NCBI GenBank assembly: GCA_019348475.1
Contig: JAHWJJ010000209.1
Location: 1-7,731, forward strand
Reading direction: 5' to 3'
DNA from: Gemmatimonadota bacterium
Lineage (GTDB): Bacteria > Gemmatimonadota > Gemmatimonadetes > Longimicrobiales > Longimicrobiaceae
Length of the DNA: 7,731 bases
In this document: piece after piece, positions 1 through 5,570 of the stretch
Layout of the letters: the number at the start of each line of letters is the position of its first letter
Position numbering within the stretch: position 1 is the first letter of the stretch
Program-made: the position numbers and the translations under genes
Notes under the pieces: model-generated
Seen by the model: only the letters and a program-made list of their open reading frames with translations
Database searches by the model: none
What the model was told of the DNA's origin: nothing

Positions 1-695
1 CGGGCGGGGTGCGGGGCGGGGGCCGGGGCGCGGGGCCGGGGGCGTCCGCGGCCGTCGGGGGGCGGGGGCCCCCCGGCCGCCCCGTGGACGTGCACCCGGG
101 CGTCGGCCGGGGGCAGGTGGCCAACGTGGACGGCGGGCTGCGGGTGCGCACCTCCGCCGCGTGGGTCCGCACGCTGGGCACCCGCGGCCGCCTGGACGTG
201 GAGGTGGGCTCCGGCGCGGTGGAGGTGCGCGACGCCCAGGGCGAGGTGTCGCTCTCCGCCGGCTCGGGGGCGGTTACGCTCGCCGGCGTGCGCGGCACCA
301 GGGTGGACGTGGAGACGGGGAGCGGCGCGGTGACCGCCACGGACGTGCGCGCGCAGGAGCTTTCGGTCGACGTGGGCTCGGGCGCGGTGCGGGCGTCCGG
401 GGTCCACGCGCGCGAGGTGGAGGTGGAAACGGGGAGCGGGTCCGTGGACCTGGCGCTGGCCGCGGACGCGCGGCGCGTGACGGTGGATACCGGCTCCGGC
501 GGGGTGACGCTCTCGCTGCCGCCCGGCTTCGGCGCGGACCTGGTGGTCTCCACCGGCAGCGGCGGCATCTCCGTGGACGTGCCGGTCACCGGGCGCCAGT
601 CGCGGCGCGGCAGCTTCCGCGGCCGCATCGGCGACGGCGGCGGGCGCGTGGAGATCGACACCGGCTCCGGCGGCGTCCGCGTCCGCCAGCGCTGA
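1..695 (+). CDS. DUF4097-like beta-solenoid (putative adhesin-type) protein, 5' partial
   Basis: The reading frame is open from the window edge to a TGA at 693-695. A GTG at position 9 could serve as a start, but it lies in an anomalous G-rich stretch, so the true start is probably upstream and no signal peptide can be judged. From about residue 60 (counted from the GTG) the protein is built of alternating valine-rich beta strands joined by Gly-Ser-Gly turns at residues 67, 85, 104, 123, 142, 162, 183 and 219, a period of 18-21 residues. This is the pattern of DUF4097/DUF2807 proteins, predicted right-handed beta-helices that are usually exported or cell-envelope associated. Their biochemical role is unknown, and the adhesin name is only a family label. 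The chain ends just after the last strand, so the C-terminus looks intact. A strong terminator follows 26 bases later. The family call is fairly secure; function is not assigned. Confidence 0.75.
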   Translation, partial: GGVRGGGRGAGPGASAAVGGRGPPGRPVDVHPGVGRGQVANVDGGLRVRTSAAWVRTLGTRGRLDVEVGSGAVEVRDAQGEVSLSAGSGAVTLAGVRGTRVDVETGSGAVTATDVRAQELSVDVGSGAVRASGVHAREVEVETGSGSVDLALAADARRVTVDTGSGGVTLSLPPGFGADLVVSTGSGGISVDVPVTGRQSRRGSFRGRIGDGGGRVEIDTGSGGVRVRQR

Positions 696-721
696 CCCCA
701 TCGTCATCGACCGGAAACCAG

Positions 722-753
722 GGCCCGCCCTCCACCAGGAGGGCGGGCCTTTT
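722..753 (+). terminator. Intrinsic terminator after the DUF4097-like gene
   Basis: A perfect 12-bp stem (722-733 pairs with 738-749) with an ACCA loop is followed by TTTT at 750-753. It lies 26 bases past the stop codon and separates the DUF4097-like gene from the toxin-antitoxin unit. Confidence 0.88.
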
Positions 754-862
754 CGCGTCGGCGGCAGAGACTCGCGATATACGAAATCTGCCAACTCACG
801 ACGCGCTGGACCACGGCTGGCGCAAGGGGCGCGCTTGCATTTGTGGCTGGCGTGGCGCATGG

Positions 863-877
863 AATTTCAGCGAAATT
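863..877. promoter_or_regulatory. Palindrome AATTTC-AGC-GAAATT, candidate TA operator
   Basis: Perfect 6-bp inverted half-sites (863-868 and 872-877) are separated by AGC. The palindrome ends 7 bases upstream of the -35 box of the toxin-antitoxin promoter. Antitoxins with an XRE-like helix-turn-helix commonly bind a palindrome at their own promoter, so this is a natural candidate for autoregulation. That role is inferred from position and symmetry only. Confidence 0.4.
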
Positions 878-884
878 GGAGGGC

Positions 885-913
885 TTGACGCTGCATATCA
901 AAAAACATATAAT
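885..913 (+). promoter_or_regulatory. Near-consensus sigma70 promoter of the toxin-antitoxin operon
   Basis: TTGACG at 885-890 and a perfect TATAAT at 908-913 are separated by exactly 17 bases. Transcription should begin near 919-921, only about 8 bases before the toxin ATG at 928. This excludes the in-frame TTG at 913 as the start, since it overlaps the -10 box. CATAT occurs twice between and over the boxes (894-898 and 906-910, 12 bases apart) and might contribute to repressor binding. The AT-rich character stands out sharply from the surrounding GC-rich DNA. Confidence 0.82.
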
Positions 914-927
914 TGAAGCGAGGGGGG

Positions 928-1326
928 ATGGAATACCCGCCGCTGCGCCCGCTGGTGTGGCTTGGTGCTTCCAGGAAGGAGTTTCGCCGGTTCCCCGAAG
1001 ATGTGACGCGCTTGATGGGGTACCGGCTGTTCCTGGTGCAGGCCAACCGCGAAGTGCCCGGCGAAAAGCCGCTGAGCGGGGGCGTGTTGAAAGGGTTGGG
1101 AATCCGCGAGATCAGGGATGACCATGATCGGGACACCTATCGAGTGGTCTATACGGTCAGGCTGACGAACGCGGTGTACGTGCTGCACGCCTTCAAGAAA
1201 AAGTCCAAGTTCGGGATCTCTACTCCGGTGCATGAGATCGAGGTGGTGCGGCGACGGTACCTGAGGGCGCTGGAGTCGGACGCGGCGTGGCAATCATCAG
1301 CAATCCAGGATGAGATCGATGAGTGA
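928..1326 (+). CDS. RelE/HigB-superfamily toxin, phage-derived Gp49-like (DUF891)
   Basis: This 132-residue protein is a probable type II toxin. Members of the RelE/ParE/HigB superfamily typically cleave mRNA at the ribosome. The Gp49-like signature is clear: a PLVWLGASRKEFRRFP start at residues 8-23, then KPL (47-49), GIREIRDD (58-65), DTYRVVYTVR (69-78) and AVYVLHAFKKKSK (82-94). Its length is normal for the family. The ATG at 928 is chosen because the upstream TTG at 913 lies in the -10 box; AGGGGGG sits immediately before the ATG. The gene overlaps the antitoxin by 8 bases, in the toxin-first order typical of HigBA-like modules. The unit looks visibly less GC-rich than its neighbours, which fits horizontal acquisition. 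RNase activity is inferred from the family; catalytic residues were not assigned. Confidence 0.88.
   Translation: MEYPPLRPLVWLGASRKEFRRFPEDVTRLMGYRLFLVQANREVPGEKPLSGGVLKGLGIREIRDDHDRDTYRVVYTVRLTNAVYVLHAFKKKSKFGISTPVHEIEVVRRRYLRALESDAAWQSSAIQDEIDE
1307..1310 (+). promoter_or_regulatory. RBS (AGGA) deciding the antitoxin start
   Basis: AGGA lies 8 bases before the ATG at 1319. The alternative in-frame ATG at 1310 overlaps this site and has no Shine-Dalgarno at good distance, so 1319 is preferred. The site lies inside the toxin coding region, suggesting coupled translation. Confidence 0.55.
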
Positions 1327-1654
1327 TGAACTTCCTGAGTTCGAGGTCAGCAGCGGGAACATCTTTGCCGATCTGGGGCTTCCTGACGCAGAGGAGTTGT
1401 TTGCGCGCGCCAATCTCATGCTGCGCGTCACGGTCCTGATCGAGGAGCGGGGGCTGACGCAGGCGCAAGCGGCAAAGGTTCTCGGCACCAACCAGCCCAC
1501 GGTCTCCGACCTGATTCGCGGAAAGTTCAACAAGTTCTCACTGGAGCGGCTGATCGGGTTTCTGACCGCGCTGGGACAGGACGTGGAGATCAGCGTGCGC
1601 CCGCGCCCCGCCGACAGCGAAGGCCCCGCGCTGGTCGTCACGGCCGGCGGCTGA
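1319..1654 (+). CDS. XRE-family HTH antitoxin (HigA-like, HTH_37 type)
   Basis: This 111-residue partner of the upstream toxin should neutralise it by direct binding and repress the shared promoter. The N-terminal part (about residues 14-36, NIFADLGLPDAEELFARANL) matches the characteristic lead-in of antitoxins paired with Gp49-like toxins. The helix-turn-helix follows: LTQAQAAKVLG at 46-56 gives the first helix and turn, and NQPTVSDLIRGKFNKFS at 58-74 the recognition helix and extension, with FLTALGQDVEISVRP (81-95) closing the fold. The start at 1319 gives a good AGGA spacing; 1310 would add three residues. The gene overlaps the toxin by 8 bases and is followed by a terminator, so the two form a self-contained operon. 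The call rests on domain pattern and pairing. Confidence 0.88.
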   Translation: MSDELPEFEVSSGNIFADLGLPDAEELFARANLMLRVTVLIEERGLTQAQAAKVLGTNQPTVSDLIRGKFNKFSLERLIGFLTALGQDVEISVRPRPADSEGPALVVTAGG

Positions 1655-1685
1655 GGCATCCCTCGCGCGATCCGCCTGACCCGGA

Positions 1686-1715
1686 GGCCCGCCGTGCAGC
1701 AGACGGCGGGCCTTG
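1686..1715 (+). terminator. Probable intrinsic terminator after the antitoxin
   Basis: A perfect 10-bp stem (1686-1695 with 1703-1712) closes a 7-base loop and is followed by a weak T tract, TTGT. The stem shares the GGCCCGCC/GGCGGGCC core with the terminator at 722-753. It lies about 30 bases past the antitoxin stop. The short T run lowers the confidence. Confidence 0.65.
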
Positions 1716-1768
1716 TCCGCATCCGCCGATCCCCCTTGTACGAACATTGCAACCGGCCGCCGGTCCGC

Positions 1769-1790
1769 CGCGCCGTGCAGGTGCGGCGCG
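1769..1790 (+). other. Short hairpin in the leader of the oxidoreductase gene
   Basis: A 7-bp perfect stem (1769-1775 with 1784-1790) has an 8-base loop and lies about 35 bases before the ATG at 1825. No T tract follows, so it is not a terminator. In DNA this GC-rich such a stem can arise by chance. No convincing promoter could be placed in the 1716-1824 leader. Confidence 0.25.
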
Positions 1791-1810
1791 TGGGGGTGCG
1801 CGCATTCGGC

Positions 1811-1816
1811 AGGAGG
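1811..1816 (+). promoter_or_regulatory. Strong RBS (AGGAGG) deciding the oxidoreductase start
   Basis: A full AGGAGG lies 8 bases before the ATG at 1825. This selects 1825 over an upstream in-frame TTG at 1747, which would add 26 arginine- and proline-rich residues with no resemblance to the family. Confidence 0.8.
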
Positions 1817-1824
1817 ATAGGCGG

Positions 1825-3369
1825 ATGGAATCGTCCGAGAGGTCGGTGTCGGTCTGGGAATCGACGGTGCCGCAGCGCCAGTATCCGCCGCTGGCCGGGG
1901 CGGCGGAGGCGGACGTGTGCGTGGTGGGCGCGGGGATCGCCGGGATCACGGCCGCGTACCTGCTGGCGAAGGCGGGGCGCCGGGTGATCGTGCTGGACAA
2001 GACCAGCGTGGGCGGCGGCGAGACGGGGCAGACGACGGCCCACCTGAGCAGCGCGCTGGACGACTACTTCCACGTGCTGGAGAAGGTGCACGGGGAAAAG
2101 GGCGCGCGGCTGGCCTTCGAGAGCCACCAGGCGGCTATCGAGCGCATCGGCGCCATCGTGGCGGAGGAGGGGATCGACTGCGACTACCTGCGCATCGACG
2201 GCTACTGGTTCCGCGAGCCGGGCGACCCGCACGGGCCGGAGTTCCTGCAGAAGGAGCACGACGCGGCCCGCCGCGCCGGGGCCGAGGTGGAGCTGGTGGA
2301 GCGCATTCCCGGCGTGCCGTTCGACAGCGGCCCGGCGCTGCGCTTCGCGCGCCAGGGACAGTTCCACGTGCTGAAGTACCTGGCTGGGCTGGCGGACGCC
2401 ATCCACCGGCTGGGCGGGCGCATCCACACGGGGAACCACGTGACGGAGGTGGAGGGCGGCCCGCGCGCGACGGCCAGCGGCGACGGCTTCTCGGTCTCGG
2501 CGGGGGCGGTGGTGGTGGCCACCAACCCGCCGGTGCACGACCGCTTCGCCATCCACACCAAGCAGGCGCCGTATCGAACGTACGCCATCGCCGGAAAAGT
2601 GCCGGCGGAGTCGGTCCGGCCGGCGCTGCTCTGGGACACGCTGGAGCCGTACCACTACATCCGCACGCAGCCGGTGGAGGGCGACCCGTCGCGGCTGTGG
2701 GTGATCGTGGGCGGCGAGGACGTAAAGCAGGGGCACGCGGACGACCACGCCGAGCGGCACGCACGGCTGCTGGCGTGGGCGCGCCCCCGCTTCGGCATCC
2801 AATCCGCGGAGCTGCAGTGGTCGGGGATGGTGATGGAGCCGTTCGACTACATGGCCTTCAGCGGGCGCGACCCGTCCGGGCGCGACAACGTGTACGTGCA
2901 CACCGGCGACAGCGGGCACGGGATGACGCACGGCACGCTGGGGGGAATGCTGATCTCGGACCTGGTCCTGGGCCGCCCCAACGAATGGGAGACGCTGTAC
3001 GACCCGTCGCGCAAGACACTGTCGGTGGACTCGCTGAAAGAGTTCGCCATGGAGAACCTGGACGTGGCGGTGCAGTACGCCAAGCTCTCGCCCACCTTCA
3101 GCGACGCGGAGGGCGCGGCCCAGGTGGCGCCCGGGACCGGCGCGGTGGTGCAGCGCGGGATGCAGAAGGTGGCCGTCTACCGCGACGAGCAGGGGGTGGC
3201 GCACGAGATGTCGGCGCTGTGCACGCACCTGCAGTGCGTGATCCGCTGGAACAGCGAGGAGCGCAGCTGGGACTGCCCCTGCCACGGCTCGCGCTTCGCG
3301 CCCACCGGCGAGGTGCTGACCGGGCCCGCCATCTACCCGCTCAAGCGGCTGGACGGCGGAGGCGCATGA
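1825..3369 (+). CDS. FAD-dependent oxidoreductase with C-terminal Rieske [2Fe-2S] domain (YhfW-like)
   Basis: This 514-residue protein joins a DadA/glycine-oxidase-type flavoprotein to a Rieske domain, the architecture of Bacillus subtilis YhfW (similar length). The Rossmann FAD motif GAGIAG is at residues 35-40, with the acidic ribose-binding residue D58 at the end of the second strand. ETGQTTAHLSSALDD (66-80) is a conserved family segment. The second FAD contact, HTGDSGHGMTHG, is at 359-370. The Rieske part (about 430-510) has C466-T-H468 and C484-P-C-H487 as cluster ligands, with C471 and C486 placed to form the usual disulfide. The first box reads CTHLQC rather than the common CTHLGC. No signal peptide or Tat motif is seen, so it is probably cytoplasmic. 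The substrate is unknown; amine or amino-acid oxidation with electrons passed to the Rieske centre is a family-based guess. The stop overlaps the next start (ATGA), so the two genes are coupled. Confidence 0.9.
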   Translation: MESSERSVSVWESTVPQRQYPPLAGAAEADVCVVGAGIAGITAAYLLAKAGRRVIVLDKTSVGGGETGQTTAHLSSALDDYFHVLEKVHGEKGARLAFESHQAAIERIGAIVAEEGIDCDYLRIDGYWFREPGDPHGPEFLQKEHDAARRAGAEVELVERIPGVPFDSGPALRFARQGQFHVLKYLAGLADAIHRLGGRIHTGNHVTEVEGGPRATASGDGFSVSAGAVVVATNPPVHDRFAIHTKQAPYRTYAIAGKVPAESVRPALLWDTLEPYHYIRTQPVEGDPSRLWVIVGGEDVKQGHADDHAERHARLLAWARPRFGIQSAELQWSGMVMEPFDYMAFSGRDPSGRDNVYVHTGDSGHGMTHGTLGGMLISDLVLGRPNEWETLYDPSRKTLSVDSLKEFAMENLDVAVQYAKLSPTFSDAEGAAQVAPGTGAVVQRGMQKVAVYRDEQGVAHEMSALCTHLQCVIRWNSEERSWDCPCHGSRFAPTGEVLTGPAIYPLKRLDGGGA

Positions 3370-4031
3370 GCGAGGCGAAGGTGGCGCTGCTGGACGTGGA
3401 CGGTACGCTGATCGACAGCAACGACCAGCACGCGCAGGCGTGGGTGGACGTGGGGCGCGAGTTCGGGATCGACGTCGACTTCCATCACGTGCGCCGGCTG
3501 ATCGGGATGGGCGGCGACAAGGTGCTCCCGGCGGTCACGGGGCTGCAGGAGGACGACCCGCAGGGAAAGAAGATCAAGGAGCGGCGCGGCGAGATCTTCC
3601 GCGAGCAGTATTTGCCCGGACTCAAGCCGTTTCCCGACGCCCGGGCGCTGCTGGAGCGGCTGCGTGACGACGGGTACACACTGGTGGTCGCGACCTCCGC
3701 CAGCAAGGAAGACATGGACGGGCTGCTGAAGCAGGCGGGGATCCGCGACCTGATCGAGGAAAAGACGTCGTCCAGCGACGCGGAAGAGTCCAAGCCCGAC
3801 CCCGACATCGTCCAGGCGGCGCTGAAGGCGGCGGACGCGCGGCCGGAGCAGGCGGTGATGCTGGGCGACACGCCGTACGACGTGGAGGCGTCCGGGCGCG
3901 CGGGGGTGCGGTGCGTGGCCCTGCGCTGCGGCGGCTGGGGCGACGGCGACCTGGGCGACGCCGTCGCGGTCTACGAGGATCCTTCCGATCTTCTCGCCCG
4001 CTACTCCGAATCACCGTTCGCGGCCGGCTAG
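3366..4031 (+). CDS. HAD-superfamily phosphatase (phosphoglycolate phosphatase / beta-phosphoglucomutase-like)
   Basis: This 221-residue protein has all four HAD motifs: DVDGT with nucleophile D10 and acid/base D12; T110-S111 in VVATSAS (motif II); K143 in ESKPDP (motif III); and GDTPYD with D168 and D172 (motif IV). The helical insertion between motifs I and II (about 17-85) is a C1-type cap, as in phosphoglycolate phosphatase and beta-phosphoglucomutase relatives. It should hydrolyse a small phosphate ester through a phospho-aspartate, using Mg2+, in the cytoplasm; the substrate cannot be read from sequence. The ATG at 3366 overlaps the oxidoreductase TGA by 4 bases (ATGA). A GGAGG at 3358-3362, inside the upstream gene, is rather close to the ATG. 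Together these support coupled translation in one operon. The family is secure; a functional link between the two proteins is unproven. Confidence 0.92.
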   Translation: MSEAKVALLDVDGTLIDSNDQHAQAWVDVGREFGIDVDFHHVRRLIGMGGDKVLPAVTGLQEDDPQGKKIKERRGEIFREQYLPGLKPFPDARALLERLRDDGYTLVVATSASKEDMDGLLKQAGIRDLIEEKTSSSDAEESKPDPDIVQAALKAADARPEQAVMLGDTPYDVEASGRAGVRCVALRCGGWGDGDLGDAVAVYEDPSDLLARYSESPFAAG

Positions 4032-4110
4032 TCGCCCCGGCGCGGCGCCTCCCGCGGGACGGTACCGAATCCCACAGGTTCGTGTGTGGACCGGGACCCG
4101 AACGGAAATT

Positions 4111-4201
4111 TCACGCGGAGGACGCGGAGGAAAAGCAAGAGGACGCGGAGAACTCCCTCGGTTCTCCGTCCTCACTCGCTTCCTCCGCGTCCTCCGCGTG
4201 A
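4111..4201. repeat. Long inverted repeat with perfect 21-bp arms, built on ACGCGGAGG units
   Basis: The arm 4111-4131 is the exact reverse complement of 4181-4201. The left arm is itself a tandem of the 9-mer CGCGGAGGA, with a further related copy near 4141. The interior continues imperfect pairing (GGAGAAC with GTTCTCC around a TCCCTCG loop, GAGGAC with GTCCTC), so the whole 91 bases can fold into one long hairpin. Short T runs follow at 4204-4207 and 4215-4219, so it may also stop transcription of the upstream operon. Similar GCGGAG-type dyads are familiar as dispersed intergenic repeats in some GC-rich soil bacteria. Copy number here cannot be judged. The short open frames crossing it are low-complexity and not taken as genes. 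Confidence 0.85.
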
Positions 4202-4322
4202 TGCTTTTCGGATTCTTTTTGGGCTCGCACGCGCGGCTGGATGCGATGTCCGCTTTGCGCAGAGTAGCTTCACCGGCGAGATTTGCCAGAGCGTCGGGGG
4301 TTTCGCACACGGTGGGAACAAC

Positions 4323-5282
4323 ATGCAGATGCAGGAGCAGGGCGCGGGTGGCGAGGTGGCGGCAACGGAGCTGGGGGCGGAGGCGACGGCGCCGGTGCCC
4401 GGCTGGGGGTGGACCGAGACGGCGCTCTCGCTGATGGTGTTCGTGTGGGGCGTGAACTTCGCCGTGGTAAAGCACGCGCTCGACACCGTTCAGCCGCTGG
4501 CGTTCAACGCGCTGCGCTTCGCGATCGCGTCGGTGCTGGTGCTCGGCGTGCTCCACGCCCGCGGCGAGCTTTCGCTTCCGGACCGGCGCGACCTGCCGCG
4601 GGTGGTGGCGCTGGGGCTGCTGGGAAACGTGCTGTACCAGATGTGCTTCATCCTGGGGCTGAACCGCACGGCCGCGGGGCACGCCAGCCTGATCCTGGCG
4701 CTCACACCGGTGTTGACGGCGTTCCTCTCCATGCTGACGGGGCACGAGCGGCCGGGCCCGCGCACCTGGGGCGGCGCGTCGCTTTCCATCCTGGGCATTG
4801 CGCTGGTGAGCGGCGCCAGTTTTCGCGTGGAGGGGACCAGCGCACTCGTGGGCGACGCGCTGCTGGTCACGGCGTGCGTGGCGTGGGCGGTGTACACGGT
4901 GGGCGCGCGTCCCGTGGTACGGCGCTACGGCTCGGTGCGCACGACGGCGTGGACGCTGTGGTGCGGGGCGGTGGGGCTGCTCGTGCTGGGCACCCCGGCG
5001 CTGCTGCGGCAGGAGTGGGGGACGGTGGGGGTACGGGCGTGGGGGGCTCTGGTGTTCTCGGCCACCTTCGCCATCGGGCTGGCGTACCTGATCTGGTACC
5101 GCGGCGTGGAGCGCATCGGCAACACGCGCACCGCCATCTTCAGCAACCTTACGCCCGTGGTGGCTCTCTTCGCGGGCGTGGTGCTGCTGAACGAGGCGCC
5201 CTCCGCGCTGGCGTTGCTGGGCGCGGCGCTCACGCTGGGCGGCGTGATGATCGTGCGGACGGACCCCGGGTCGGCGGGGTGA
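4323..5282 (+). CDS. EamA/DMT-superfamily permease (drug/metabolite transporter), 10 TM
   Basis: This 319-residue inner-membrane protein has a short polar N-terminus (1-30) and ten hydrophobic segments at roughly 33-50, 58-78, 92-112, 117-138, 149-165, 174-196, 206-227, 237-258, 270-290 and 294-311. The two halves are the duplicated EamA units. Family hallmarks include FVWGVNFAVVK (40-50), PLAFNALRFAIAS (58-70), a GL.....A..A....L.P....L pattern at 112-134, and the closing LTPVVALFAGVVLLNE (276-291). Such proteins export amino acids, nucleosides or other metabolites by proton antiport; the substrate is not predictable. The ATG at 4323 has GGTGGG 6 bases upstream. The frame is open further upstream through the inverted repeat, but that extension is low-complexity. 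An in-frame ATG at 4329 is an alternative. No convincing promoter was found between 4202 and 4322, so the gene appears to stand alone after the repeat. Confidence 0.92.
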   Translation: MQMQEQGAGGEVAATELGAEATAPVPGWGWTETALSLMVFVWGVNFAVVKHALDTVQPLAFNALRFAIASVLVLGVLHARGELSLPDRRDLPRVVALGLLGNVLYQMCFILGLNRTAAGHASLILALTPVLTAFLSMLTGHERPGPRTWGGASLSILGIALVSGASFRVEGTSALVGDALLVTACVAWAVYTVGARPVVRRYGSVRTTAWTLWCGAVGLLVLGTPALLRQEWGTVGVRAWGALVFSATFAIGLAYLIWYRGVERIGNTRTAIFSNLTPVVALFAGVVLLNEAPSALALLGAALTLGGVMIVRTDPGSAG

Positions 5283-5362
5283 GGGGAGTGCGTGAGTGCG
5301 GGAGTGCGGGAGTGCGGGAGTGCGTGGGTGCGTTAGTGCGGGAGTGCGTGGGTGCGGGAGTA
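5283..5362. repeat. 8-bp tandem repeat array, consensus CGGGAGTG, ten units
   Basis: Ten consecutive octamers begin directly after the permease stop codon: four exact CGGGAGTG units (5299-5322 and 5339-5346) among variants such as CGTGAGTG, CGTGGGTG and CGTTAGTG. Variation sits mainly at positions 3-5, while the G(T)G frame and the 8-base register are kept throughout. A period of 8 is not a multiple of 3, so it is not protein-coding in origin. It belongs with the GTGCGGGAGT-type microsatellites seen between genes in very GC-rich genomes. No function is evident. Confidence 0.88.
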
Positions 5363-5487
5363 TCGTACGCGTGCTGGAGAAGCGCGGGCTGCGGCTGGAC
5401 GCGGACGGCACCGCCGCGCGTGGCGCCGGCTGCGCGTTCGCTGCCCGATGGGCGGACCGAGGGAGGCATTCCGGGGCTCCGTCCGGG
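5363..5487. other. Gene-free stretch between the tandem array and the promoter
   Basis: No start codon with a ribosome site and no recognisable domain is present. The first ~50 bases have a coding-like rhythm (a frame reading RVLEKRGLRLDADGT from 5368), which loses any family resemblance by about 5412. No RNA gene or hairpin with a T tract was seen here. Confidence 0.5.
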
Positions 5488-5516
5488 TTGACACAACCCC
5501 GCGCCACGGCTACGTT
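5488..5516 (+). promoter_or_regulatory. Probable sigma70-type promoter of the SDR-SPT operon
   Basis: A perfect TTGACA (5488-5493) is followed after 17 bases by TACGTT (5511-5516), which keeps the first, second and last bases of the -10 consensus. Transcription would begin near 5523 and give a leader of about 155 bases before the ATG at 5678. A weaker alternative with TTGCGT at 5638-5643 and CATCTT at 5661-5666 would make a nearly leaderless mRNA. Confidence 0.6.
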
Positions 5517-5570
5517 TGCGGCCAACCGGGACAGCCCCGGAACGGCGCGCCGCGAGGGACGGGAGCGCAC

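Noticed and set aside
1297..3285. 662-codon open frame on the minus strand
   Set aside because: It lies antisense to the antitoxin and oxidoreductase genes. Its translation is rich in Arg, His, Pro and Val with no motif, as expected opposite GC-rich codons.
1917..3365. Upstream in-frame extension of the HAD gene through the oxidoreductase
   Set aside because: The extension is an out-of-frame Arg/Gly/Ala-rich shadow. HAD motif I begins 10 residues after the ATG at 3366, which is the family-typical start.
4202..4322. Riboswitch before the permease
   Set aside because: The leader was read for known riboswitch cores and none was recognised; no terminator or RBS-sequestering hairpin is clear.
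4084..4434. Small + strand open frames across the inverted repeat
   Set aside because: They translate the repeat units (RGGRGG or EDAEE-like) and have no ribosome site or conserved domain.
5283..5362. CRISPR array
   Set aside because: The units are contiguous octamers without spacers, far shorter than CRISPR repeats, and no cas genes are present.
4011..5570. 519-codon open frame on the minus strand opposite the permease
   Set aside because: Its protein is low-complexity (Arg/His/Gln/Pro), and the part over the octamer array is just the translated repeat. The + strand permease explains the region.
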